A stretch of DNA of 14,634 nucleotides from an uncultured Collinsella sp. (GTDB lineage: Bacteria > Actinomycetota > Coriobacteriia > Coriobacteriales > Coriobacteriaceae): the NCBI GenBank assembly GCA_902475475.1, contig CABRZY010000028.1, forward strand, positions 1-14,634, written 5' to 3'. Every line of letters begins with the position of its first letter. The first letter of the stretch is position 1. Below are positions 6,560 to 12,756 of this stretch, piece after piece. Made by a program: the position numbers and the translations under genes. The notes under the pieces were generated by a model. The model saw only the letters and a program-made list of their open reading frames with translations. It had not been told where the DNA came from and did no database searches.

Positions 6560-7867
6560 ATGACGGAGTCCTCTCAGCATACGTCTAAGCCCCAGGTCGA
6601 GGTTGAGGCCTCGGGCGGAGATGACAATAAGAGCGCACGCCGCGGCGCCATCTTTATCGGCGTCGTGCTGGTGGGTTATATCGTCTATCTGGTGGTAACC
6701 GGGCAGATGGGGCAGTTCTGGGCCGCTATGTCGAGCGTCCAGGCGTCATGGCTCGTTGTCGCGTGTCTCTGCATGTTCATGTATCTTTTCTTTGGCATTG
6801 TGGCCTATGCGATCGCCGTCTGGCTCGACCCATATTCACCCGTCGGCATCCGCGACCTGATTTCGGTTGAGGCGAGCGGCATCTTCTTTGGCAACCTGAC
6901 GCCCATGATGATGGGCTCGACTCCCGCCCAGATCTACCGCCTGACCAAGGCGGGCCAAAATGTCGGCGAGGCTGGCGCCACGCAGTTCACGCGCTTTATC
7001 GTGTATCAGTTTGGCCTCGTTGCCTGGGGCGCTATCCTACTGCTTGCTCGCATGCCGTTTTTTGCCGAGCGCTATGGCGACATGACGCTGCTGTGCGTCT
7101 TTAGCTTTGGCGGGCACTGCTGCATCTTGCTGGGCATCTTCGCCGTCGCGCTCATGCCTAAGACCGTCACGCGCGTCGCCCATTGCATCATCAATTGGCT
7201 CGAGCGCATTGGTGTCTCGGCCACTAAGATCGAGGGATGGCGCACGTTTGTCGATGGCGAGATCTACTCCTTCTCCGAGAAGTTCAAGCTTTCAGCCGGA
7301 CATTTTTCTTCCATGCTGCTCACGGTGGTCATCACCATGCTGCAACTCGCGTTTTTCTACCTCGTGCCGTATTTCCTGATGCTTGCCTTTGGCCACCACG
7401 AGGTCGACTTTTTCTCGGTCATGGCCGCGAGCGCCTTTGTCCAGCTGCTGAGCTCTGCGGTCCCCCTGCCCGGTGGAACTGGTGGCGCTGAGGGCGGCTT
7501 TGCATTGTTCTTGGGTCATTTCTTTGGGTCGGCTTCGACCGCTGGCTATCTGCAGTGGCGCCTCATTACGTTTATTGCGCCGACCATTTTGGCTGCGCCC
7601 CTGCTGGGCCTTAAGAGCGCCCACAACGAGAGCATCCATGCGCGCTGGGATCGCGTGATGCGCAAACTCGGCCGCACGTCTCAGACGCCCTCTGCGCCCA
7701 CTAAGCCGCACCCCACGAATGCTGTTACCGTTGATCCCAAGAAGCACGCTCAGAAGGCTTCTGGGGCCGCTAAGCCGGCTCATAAAGCCTATGTGCGCCA
7801 GACAGGCGACGGTATTCGCGTATCTCCGTCGGCACTCAATAAGAAGAAGCACCCTAAGTCGCAGTAG
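6560..7867 (+). CDS. Flippase-like polytopic membrane protein (LPG synthase transmembrane-domain family, UPF0104)
   Basis: The protein has 435 residues with several hydrophobic membrane segments (about 29-47, 62-88, 147-163, 176-199, 252-277, 286-301 and 330-350). Two conserved-looking motifs fit the integral-membrane domain also found in lysylphosphatidylglycerol synthase MprF: FFGNLTPMMMGSTPAQ (109-124) and PLPGGTGGAEGG (302-313). It lacks the C-terminal aminoacyl-transfer domain of MprF, so a role in lipid or glycolipid translocation or membrane modification is more likely than lysyl transfer. Its true substrate is unknown. The last 65 residues form a Lys/Pro/Ala/Ser-rich tail with no membrane segment, probably disordered. 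The ATG at 6560 is preceded by aaggag at a short 4-nt spacing; an upstream in-frame ATG at 6494 lies in the probable promoter region. Confidence 0.82.
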   Translation: MTESSQHTSKPQVEVEASGGDDNKSARRGAIFIGVVLVGYIVYLVVTGQMGQFWAAMSSVQASWLVVACLCMFMYLFFGIVAYAIAVWLDPYSPVGIRDLISVEASGIFFGNLTPMMMGSTPAQIYRLTKAGQNVGEAGATQFTRFIVYQFGLVAWGAILLLARMPFFAERYGDMTLLCVFSFGGHCCILLGIFAVALMPKTVTRVAHCIINWLERIGVSATKIEGWRTFVDGEIYSFSEKFKLSAGHFSSMLLTVVITMLQLAFFYLVPYFLMLAFGHHEVDFFSVMAASAFVQLLSSAVPLPGGTGGAEGGFALFLGHFFGSASTAGYLQWRLITFIAPTILAAPLLGLKSAHNESIHARWDRVMRKLGRTSQTPSAPTKPHPTNAVTVDPKKHAQKASGAAKPAHKAYVRQTGDGIRVSPSALNKKKHPKSQ

Positions 7868-7916
7868 GGCAGTCGTGCGTTCTTCATGATGCGGGGCATA
7901 TTTGTGCTGTATGGGG

Positions 7917-7940
7917 GATAATCCTCTTACGTAGATTATC
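7917..7940. promoter_or_regulatory. Inverted repeat, probable operator of the TetR-family regulator
   Basis: gataatc (7917-7923) and gattatc (7934-7940) are perfect 7-bp inverted repeats with a 10-bp spacer, in the 116-bp gap before the TetR gene. GATAAT itself matches five of six -10 bases, so a repressor bound here would block a promoter. TetR-family proteins commonly autoregulate from such sites; binding here is inferred. Confidence 0.5.
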
Positions 7941-7983
7941 TCTCATCTGTTGATGAATGCTCGCATATCGAAGGGACACGCCC

Positions 7984-8595
7984 ATGGCAACCAGCAAACC
8001 GCGTCTTGACCGCCGCATTGTTCGCAGCCGTAATGCCATCCTTTCCGCTTTCGAGCGCCTGCTCATGGAAAAGCCGCTGGCAGACATTACGGTGAGTGCC
8101 ATCGCGCGCGAGGCCAATGTCGACCGCAAGACCTTTTACGTTCACTTTGGTACGGTTGACGGCCTGCTCGATGCCATTGCCGTCGATGTGGTGGAGATGA
8201 TTGTCGACTCGGTCGAGAAAACGCTCGCTTCCATGGACGGCGACACCAACGAGCGCGCTCTTGGCGCGGCGGCGACCTTCTTTAAAACCGTTAACGAGGC
8301 ACTGTGCAACAACTTGGTGCTCAATCGTCAGCTGATCGAGAACATTCCGCTCGATGATTTTATGGCTCGTCTTCGTGCGCCGCTCGAACACGAGATTGCC
8401 GAGCGCGATCTGCTGCCTCAAGGTCTCAAGGACGAGATGTTCGACTACTATTTGGCGTTTTTGCTATCGGGTATTATCGGTATCTATCGCACGTGGGCGC
8501 TGTCTGACGGCTCGGTTCCTATCGAGCGTGTCTCTGAGGTCGCCAACGACCTGACTCTCAACGGTCTGTCGAGTCTGGAATCTCGCTTCGAATAG
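7984..8595 (+). CDS. TetR/AcrR-family transcriptional regulator
   Basis: The protein has 203 residues, a normal length for the family. The N-terminal DNA-binding domain contains RSRNAILSAFERLLMEKPLADITVS and the recognition-helix region IAREANVDRKTFYVHFGTVDGLL (about 34-62), a clear TetR helix-turn-helix pattern. The C-terminal ligand/dimer region (YYLAFLLSGIIGIYRTWALSDG) resembles the common Firmicutes/Actinobacteria type, which gives no clue to the ligand. The start at 7984 has gaaggg 8 nt upstream; an in-frame ATG at 7957 lies before it. It is co-directional with the flippase-like gene and convergent with the radical SAM gene, so its targets are not evident beyond possible autoregulation through the 7917-7940 repeat. 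Confidence 0.92.
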   Translation: MATSKPRLDRRIVRSRNAILSAFERLLMEKPLADITVSAIAREANVDRKTFYVHFGTVDGLLDAIAVDVVEMIVDSVEKTLASMDGDTNERALGAAATFFKTVNEALCNNLVLNRQLIENIPLDDFMARLRAPLEHEIAERDLLPQGLKDEMFDYYLAFLLSGIIGIYRTWALSDGSVPIERVSEVANDLTLNGLSSLESRFE

Positions 8596-8619
8596 CATCG
8601 ATAATTCAACAACTTATAG

Positions 8620-8688
8620 AAGTTGCGGTGGAATAGGGATTGTTTTGGTTATTGGAAGGCCGTTCTGGTCCCTATTTCACCGCAACTT
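8620..8688. repeat. 20-bp inverted repeat, copy with both arms
   Basis: Left arm 8620-8639 and right arm 8669-8688 are inverted repeats matching at 19 of 20 positions, the single difference giving a G-U pair in RNA, with a 29-nt spacer. The right arm extended to 8690 is identical over 19 nt (reverse complement ctaagttgcggtgaaatag) to 10350-10368, on the other side of the radical SAM gene. It could be a convergent-gene hairpin, a miniature mobile element or a recombination scar. Confidence 0.8.
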
Positions 8689-8711
8689 AGTAAAACTGTT
8701 TTGATGGTAAG

Positions 8712-8750
8712 GCGGAGCAGCCTCGAAGATGAGCCTCGAGACTGCTCCGC
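8712..8750. terminator. Hairpin between convergent TetR and radical SAM genes
   Basis: gcggagcag (8712-8720) pairs with ctgctccgc (8742-8750), and ctcga (8722-8726) with tcgag (8736-8740), around a 9-nt loop. It is placed as a bidirectional terminator would be, but T-runs on both sides are weak. Confidence 0.55.
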
Positions 8751-8783
8751 TTCATTTCTGAGCGTTTGTCGTGTAGGGCAGCA

Positions 8784-10217
8784 TTAATCGCCGTTTTTGA
8801 GTATGCGGCCCTGTTTTTCGAACTTGTGCATGTCGCTATCGGCCATGCCCTGCGACTTGTCCTCGTGACGCTTGGCGTATAACGGATCGTCGGAGTCGTT
8901 CCAGATGCGGTCGGCGACAGGTGACCATGCCTCGGCGGCAGCCTGGGTCTTTTCGCGCAGCTGCTCGGGTGACTCCTTCTCGATTAGGTCGGTGCTCATT
9001 GCGCCACTCTCGGCGACCAGTTTGGGCAGCACGTCGGGATTCTCGAGCATGGGGCATGGTTTGAGGTAGTTGTCGTTAAACGGCATGTTCTCGTAGTACT
9101 TCATAAAGAGGGGAGAGCGCAGCGCGTCGAGTAAGCTCACATCGTGGATGTTGGCGTTTGAGTAGTGGATGAACACGCACGGCTCCACGTCTCCGGCGGC
9201 GTTGATGTGCAGGTAGCGGCGGCCGCCGGCGATACATCCGCCTACAAACTCGCCGTCGTTTTGGAAGTCGAGCGTAAACAGCGGCTTCTTCTCACGCATT
9301 TCGCGGATAAAGTGATACATGTGCTCGCGCTGCTCGGGCGTGGGCATGAGCTCGGAGGTTGCATTGCGGCCAACCGGCATAAAGTGGAAGTACCAGCAGA
9401 AGAGTGCTCCCTCGCCGATCATCCAGTCCATGTTCTCCTCGGTAGCAACCGTATCGGCATTGGCGCTGGTCCAACAGGTGGAGATACCAAACGGCAAGTC
9501 GCGCTCGCGCAGGAGTTTCATGGCGTGCTCGATCTTTGCGTAGGTACCTTCGCCGCGGCGGGCGTCGGTTGTGTGCTCATTGCCCTCGGCGCTGATGGCG
9601 GGGACAAAATTACCTACGCGAATCATGTCGTCGCAGAAGGCCTCGTCGATCAGCGTGGAGTTGGTAAAGCAGAGAAACACGCAGTCCTGATGTTTTTCGC
9701 AAATTCTGATTAGGTCGTGCTTGCGGACGAGCGGCTCGCCGCCGGTATAGATGTAGATATGCGTACCGAGCTCTTTGCCCTGCGTAACGATAGAGTCGAT
9801 GTCTTCGAACGAGAGATTCTGCTTGTAGCCGTACTCGGCGGCCCAGCAGCCCGTGCAATGCAGGTTGCAGGCGCTCGTGGGATCGAGCAGGATGGCCCAC
9901 GGAACGTTGCACTGGTACTTTTCGCGGTTCTTTTCCTGCTCTGGCCAAGCAAGCAGGTTGGCGTCGACAATGAGGGTCTTAAGCAGCTTGGTTCGCATCT
10001 GGGGATTAAGGCTGAACACACGCATAATCAGGTCATACCAATTGCCGCGGCTCTTGATGACATTGGTGAATGCCTCTCGTTGTACAGGAAATACGCGATT
10101 GGGGACCAGCTTGTTCACGAGATCCATGATTTTGTCGATGTTTTCTTGCGGGTTGTCGTCGAGATAATCGATGAGCTTGTTAAGCGCTGCACGCTCTGCT
10201 GACTGTGTAAGCGACAT
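8784..10217 (-). CDS. Radical SAM protein with SPASM-like C-terminal cysteines
   Basis: The protein has 477 residues. The radical SAM cluster motif CNLHCTGC (Cys117, Cys121, Cys124) and TGGEP (158-162) show a S-adenosylmethionine radical enzyme with a [4Fe-4S] cluster. C-terminal to the barrel, GGCIAGGRRYLHINAAGDVEPC (Cys328, Cys347) and LKPCPM (Cys388) resemble part of a SPASM/twitch auxiliary-cluster region. A helical N-terminal extension of about 100 residues precedes the barrel, and a charged tail follows it. The substrate is not identifiable and no small precursor peptide is seen nearby. The start has aaagga 7 nt upstream. It is monocistronic by layout: convergent with the TetR gene, and 188 bp downstream of the end of the ABC operon. 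Confidence 0.88.
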   Translation of the reverse strand: MSLTQSAERAALNKLIDYLDDNPQENIDKIMDLVNKLVPNRVFPVQREAFTNVIKSRGNWYDLIMRVFSLNPQMRTKLLKTLIVDANLLAWPEQEKNREKYQCNVPWAILLDPTSACNLHCTGCWAAEYGYKQNLSFEDIDSIVTQGKELGTHIYIYTGGEPLVRKHDLIRICEKHQDCVFLCFTNSTLIDEAFCDDMIRVGNFVPAISAEGNEHTTDARRGEGTYAKIEHAMKLLRERDLPFGISTCWTSANADTVATEENMDWMIGEGALFCWYFHFMPVGRNATSELMPTPEQREHMYHFIREMREKKPLFTLDFQNDGEFVGGCIAGGRRYLHINAAGDVEPCVFIHYSNANIHDVSLLDALRSPLFMKYYENMPFNDNYLKPCPMLENPDVLPKLVAESGAMSTDLIEKESPEQLREKTQAAAEAWSPVADRIWNDSDDPLYAKRHEDKSQGMADSDMHKFEKQGRILKNGD

Positions 10218-10249
10218 GGGTATATCCTTTCACGTGTGCTTCATGTGTG

Positions 10250-10255
10250 ATAATA
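10250..10255 (-). promoter_or_regulatory. Candidate -10 element for the radical SAM gene
   Basis: On the minus strand this reads TATTAT, five of six matches to the -10 consensus, 32 nt upstream of the ATG within an AT-rich gap (10231-10320). The -35 region is weak. Confidence 0.35.
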
Positions 10256-10349
10256 CCCACTTGTGGATTAAACGAAGTCTAAAGATTTGTAATGTGTCTA
10301 TTCAACGAATCAATTTAATTTGGGGTGAAGCGTTATACGCCGACACCTT

Positions 10350-10368
10350 CTAAGTTGCGGTGAAATAG
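10350..10368. repeat. Single-arm copy of the repeat at 8620-8690
   Basis: ctaagttgcggtgaaatag is identical over 19 nt to the reverse complement of 8672-8690. The second arm of the palindrome is missing here. The copy sits just beyond the 3' end of the ABC operon, so the two copies bracket the radical SAM gene in inverted orientation. Confidence 0.8.
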
Positions 10369-10405
10369 TGTCAGATGGGGATGCGGACGATTTCTTGGGC
10401 CGCGC

Positions 10406-11530
10406 CTAGGCGTATCCATTGGAATCCTCCGATGCGCCTTCGCACGCTTGCATGACCTCGATACCATGCGAGCGTGCGAACTCGACGAGCTCTGCGTTGC
10501 GGGCGTTTATGGTGCCGAAGGCGGTGGGGCACACGATAAGACGCACGCAGTGGACGAGGAGCTCTTTGGCGCGGGCTATGGTTTTATCCCCGATCGGCTC
10601 GAAGGCGCGCTCGGCCACGCATTCCGTCGCCAGGTCGCGCGCGAGCTCGCAGTCGATGTCCCCTTCGTGCAGAACGCCCGCGTAGAACGCCTTGCCCTGC
10701 CGGATGAGCTGGCGAAACACAGCCGACCCCGTACCTGCGCCGGCGATGACGAACGTGTGTGCATCGCCGTGTGGGCGCCCAATTTCCACGCTGCCGAAGC
10801 GCTCGTTGAAGGTGCCATGTTGAAGGCCGTAGAGCTCGCCAATCGTCTCGCGCGTGAATATGTCCTCGGGTGCGCCGGCGCGGAAGACCCGGCCGTCCTT
10901 CACGCAAATCACCTTGTCGGCGCTTTTCTGCGCGAGCTCGAGTTCGTGGATGGACATGATGACAGCAACATTCCGCGATTTCGCAAGGTGGCGAAGTATT
11001 CGCAGCAGGTCGATCTGGTAGCGGATATCGAGATACGACGTGGGCTCATCGAGCACGAGCACACGCGGATCCTGCGCGATGGCGCGTGCGAGCATGACGC
11101 GCTGGCGTTGCCCGTCGCTTATCTGCATGAAGTCGCGCTCGGCGAGCCCTTCCACATGTGCGGTTTTCATGGCCTCGTCGACCCGATTATGGTCATCGAG
11201 CGTGAGTGTGCCCATTCGCCCGGTGTAGGGATGCCTTCCCGCCTCTACGATATCGCGGCAGGTGAGGAGCTCGGTCCGGGGGCGATCTGTCAGCATAACG
11301 GCAAGGTTCCTTGCGAACTCCGCCGTCTTCCATCGGGAAATCTCCCGCCCGTCGAGCTCGACCGTGCCGGCAAGCGGTGCCAGATGGCGTGTGATTGTTT
11401 TCAAGATGGTCGACTTGCCCGAGCCGTTCGGCCCGATGAGCGCCACGACGTCGCCCGCGCGAACCTCCAGATCGACGCCTTCGACTACGACCTTCTTGTC
11501 GTAGCCCGCCGACAGGTCGCTTATGCGGAA
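10406..11530 (-). CDS. FecE-type ABC transporter ATPase with extra C-terminal domain; start unresolved
   Basis: This is the energising subunit of the iron/heme/corrinoid-type importer encoded just upstream. Counting the GTG at 11446 as residue 1: Walker A is GPNGSGKS (5-12), the signature is ISDGQRQR (109-116, variant of LSGGQ), Walker B is VLVLDEPTS (129-137) and the H-loop is His167. The coding frame clearly extends above 11446, since DLSAGYDKKVVVEGVDLEV with the A-loop Tyr is encoded at about 11463-11518. The given 5' end is therefore where homology-like sequence begins, not a start codon. No ATG, GTG or TTG lies in frame from there up to the stop at 11717-11719; a palindrome fills that stretch. 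Residues 228-335 add a second domain with a Rossmann-like FVIAGAGTGS loop (232-241), absent from ordinary FecE/BtuD proteins. The gene may be functional through an unusual start, or broken. Confidence 0.8.
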   Translation of the reverse strand, partial: FRISDLSAGYDKKVVVEGVDLEVRAGDVVALIGPNGSGKSTILKTITRHLAPLAGTVELDGREISRWKTAEFARNLAVMLTDRPRTELLTCRDIVEAGRHPYTGRMGTLTLDDHNRVDEAMKTAHVEGLAERDFMQISDGQRQRVMLARAIAQDPRVLVLDEPTSYLDIRYQIDLLRILRHLAKSRNVAVIMSIHELELAQKSADKVICVKDGRVFRAGAPEDIFTRETIGELYGLQHGTFNERFGSVEIGRPHGDAHTFVIAGAGTGSAVFRQLIRQGKAFYAGVLHEGDIDCELARDLATECVAERAFEPIGDKTIARAKELLVHCVRLIVCPTAFGTINARNAELVEFARSHGIEVMQACEGASEDSNGYA

Positions 11531-11543
11531 AAGCGGCGCTCCG

Positions 11544-11711
11544 TCAGCCTGCGTTTCGACCGGGGTTTCGAGGTTCGACTCCGCTCGAAGGAGGCGTTCC
11601 GCGCGCAGTTCCGCACGAGCCGAAAGTGCCTCGTGCGGAACTGCGCGTGGAACGCCCCCTCCGAGCGGAGTCCCCTCCGAGCGTTTTGGGTCGCGGCACG
11701 AATTCCCCCAT
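11544..11711 (-). other. Possible original 5' end of the ATPase gene, now out of frame
   Basis: An ATG at 11711 directly follows the permease stop codon (TAGATG), the usual arrangement for translationally coupled ABC genes. Its frame runs 55 codons (beginning MGEFVPRPK) through the palindrome and ends at TGA 11544-11546, before the ATPase domain. The ATPase is in the next frame (+1). I read it as a remnant start separated from its gene by a frame break, not as an independent protein. Confidence 0.4.
11577..11672. repeat. Near-perfect 43-bp inverted repeat at the permease-ATPase junction
   Basis: Arms 11577-11619 and 11630-11672 are inverted repeats matching at 40 of 43 positions; the three differences are transitions. 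The loop is ccgaaagtgc (11620-11629). Bases 11607-11624 (agttccgcacgagccgaa) are identical to 46-63 in the palindrome at the left end of the window. A short direct repeat cctccgagcg occurs at 11657-11666 and 11674-11683 at one edge. Confidence 0.9.
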
Positions 11712-12752
11712 CTACCTCACCCGCTTCTTCAACATGAGTGCGATAACCACCGGCGCGCCGAAGATGGCGGTGACGGCGCTGATGGAAAGCTCGACGGGAG
11801 AGAACAGCGTGCGCGCGATCAAATCGCAACCCGCGCAGAAGATGGCGCCTCCCAAGAAGCACGCAGGAATCACGCGGATGGGCTTCGACGACTTCAGCGC
11901 CGACTTCACGAGATGCGGAACCGCGATGCCTACGAACGACACCGGACCAGCGAACGCGGTCACGCAGGCGGAGAGCATGCTCGCTAGAAGGACGAGCACC
12001 ACGCGGAAGCGTGCGACGTTCACGCCGACGCTTTTCGCGTAGGCTTCTCCTAGCTGGAAGGCGGAAAGGGGCTTCGATATTGCGAATACGCATGCGCTCA
12101 CGGTGATCACCACGACCGCGATGACCGCGACGTCGTCCCAGCTCGAACCCGAGAAGCTACCCAAAGACCAGTTGTGCAGGTTCACGATGGACTGGTCGTC
12201 GGCGAAGGCGATGAGGAAGTTCGTCGCCGCCGAGCAGATGTATCCCACCATGACGCCCGCCACGATGAGCATGGCCATGGAACTTATGCGCCGTGCGATG
12301 AGGAGCACGAAGCCGATGGTGATAAGCGATCCCAGAAACGCTGCGGCCACCATGGCCGGCGAGGACATGGCCTGGTTCGCGCCCAGAAGCACGATCATCG
12401 TAAGCGCGACGACGAACTTTGCGCCCGAGGAGACGCCCAAGATGAACGGGTCGGCGATGGGGTTGTTGAAAAAAGTCTGCAGCAGGAACCCGGAGAGCGA
12501 AAGTGCCCCGCCGAGAAGCACGGCTGAAAGCACGCGCGGCAGGCGAATCTCCCAGATGACTTGGCTTTCCATGGAATTGGCCGCGCCGCCCGAAAGGATG
12601 CCGGGGATGTGGTCTGCGGGCACGAGCACGCTCCCGATGCACAGGTTGGCCCCGACGAGCACGATGAGGACAACAGCGAGCAGCGCCGTCACGACGCGAC
12701 ACCGCGCGGCGCGCCCCGATTCGTCGTATGTCATGGAAAGCCGGCTTCTCAT
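11712..12752 (-). CDS. FecCD-family ABC transporter permease
   Basis: This is an integral membrane permease of the iron-siderophore/heme/vitamin B12 importer family, 346 residues with a hydrophobic profile fitting about ten transmembrane helices. Family landmarks are LPRVLSAVLLGGALSLSGFL (71-90), NNPIADPFILGVSSGA (96-111), the coupling region with GPVSFVGIAVPHLVK (269-283), and the C-terminal FSPVELSISAVTAIFGAPVV. The start at 12752 lies 4 nt after the binding-protein stop, suggesting translational coupling. A second Met at 12734 is possible, and neither has a well-placed ribosome binding site. A homodimer of this protein would form the channel, since only one permease gene is present. The stop codon abuts an ATG at 11711. 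Confidence 0.93.
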   Translation of the reverse strand: MRSRLSMTYDESGRAARCRVVTALLAVVLIVLVGANLCIGSVLVPADHIPGILSGGAANSMESQVIWEIRLPRVLSAVLLGGALSLSGFLLQTFFNNPIADPFILGVSSGAKFVVALTMIVLLGANQAMSSPAMVAAAFLGSLITIGFVLLIARRISSMAMLIVAGVMVGYICSAATNFLIAFADDQSIVNLHNWSLGSFSGSSWDDVAVIAVVVITVSACVFAISKPLSAFQLGEAYAKSVGVNVARFRVVLVLLASMLSACVTAFAGPVSFVGIAVPHLVKSALKSSKPIRVIPACFLGGAIFCAGCDLIARTLFSPVELSISAVTAIFGAPVVIALMLKKRVR

Positions 12753-12756
12753 GACG

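Noticed and set aside
6114..6580. Open frames on both strands across the tRNA genes, with an internally repeated peptide
   Set aside because: The repeat is simply the two identical tRNA-Glu genes read as protein; the DNA folds as perfect tRNAs.
11684..11690. CCCAAAA as a programmed -1 frameshift site
   Set aside because: In the frame of ATG 11711 it reads CCC AAA A, not the X XXY YYZ phasing of a -1 slippery site, and the ATPase needs a +1 shift. Kept only as a remote +1 possibility.
10448..11737. Long plus-strand frame (429 codons) opposite the ABC ATPase
   Set aside because: The minus strand encodes Walker A, signature and Walker B motifs in order; the plus frame shows no recognisable family features.
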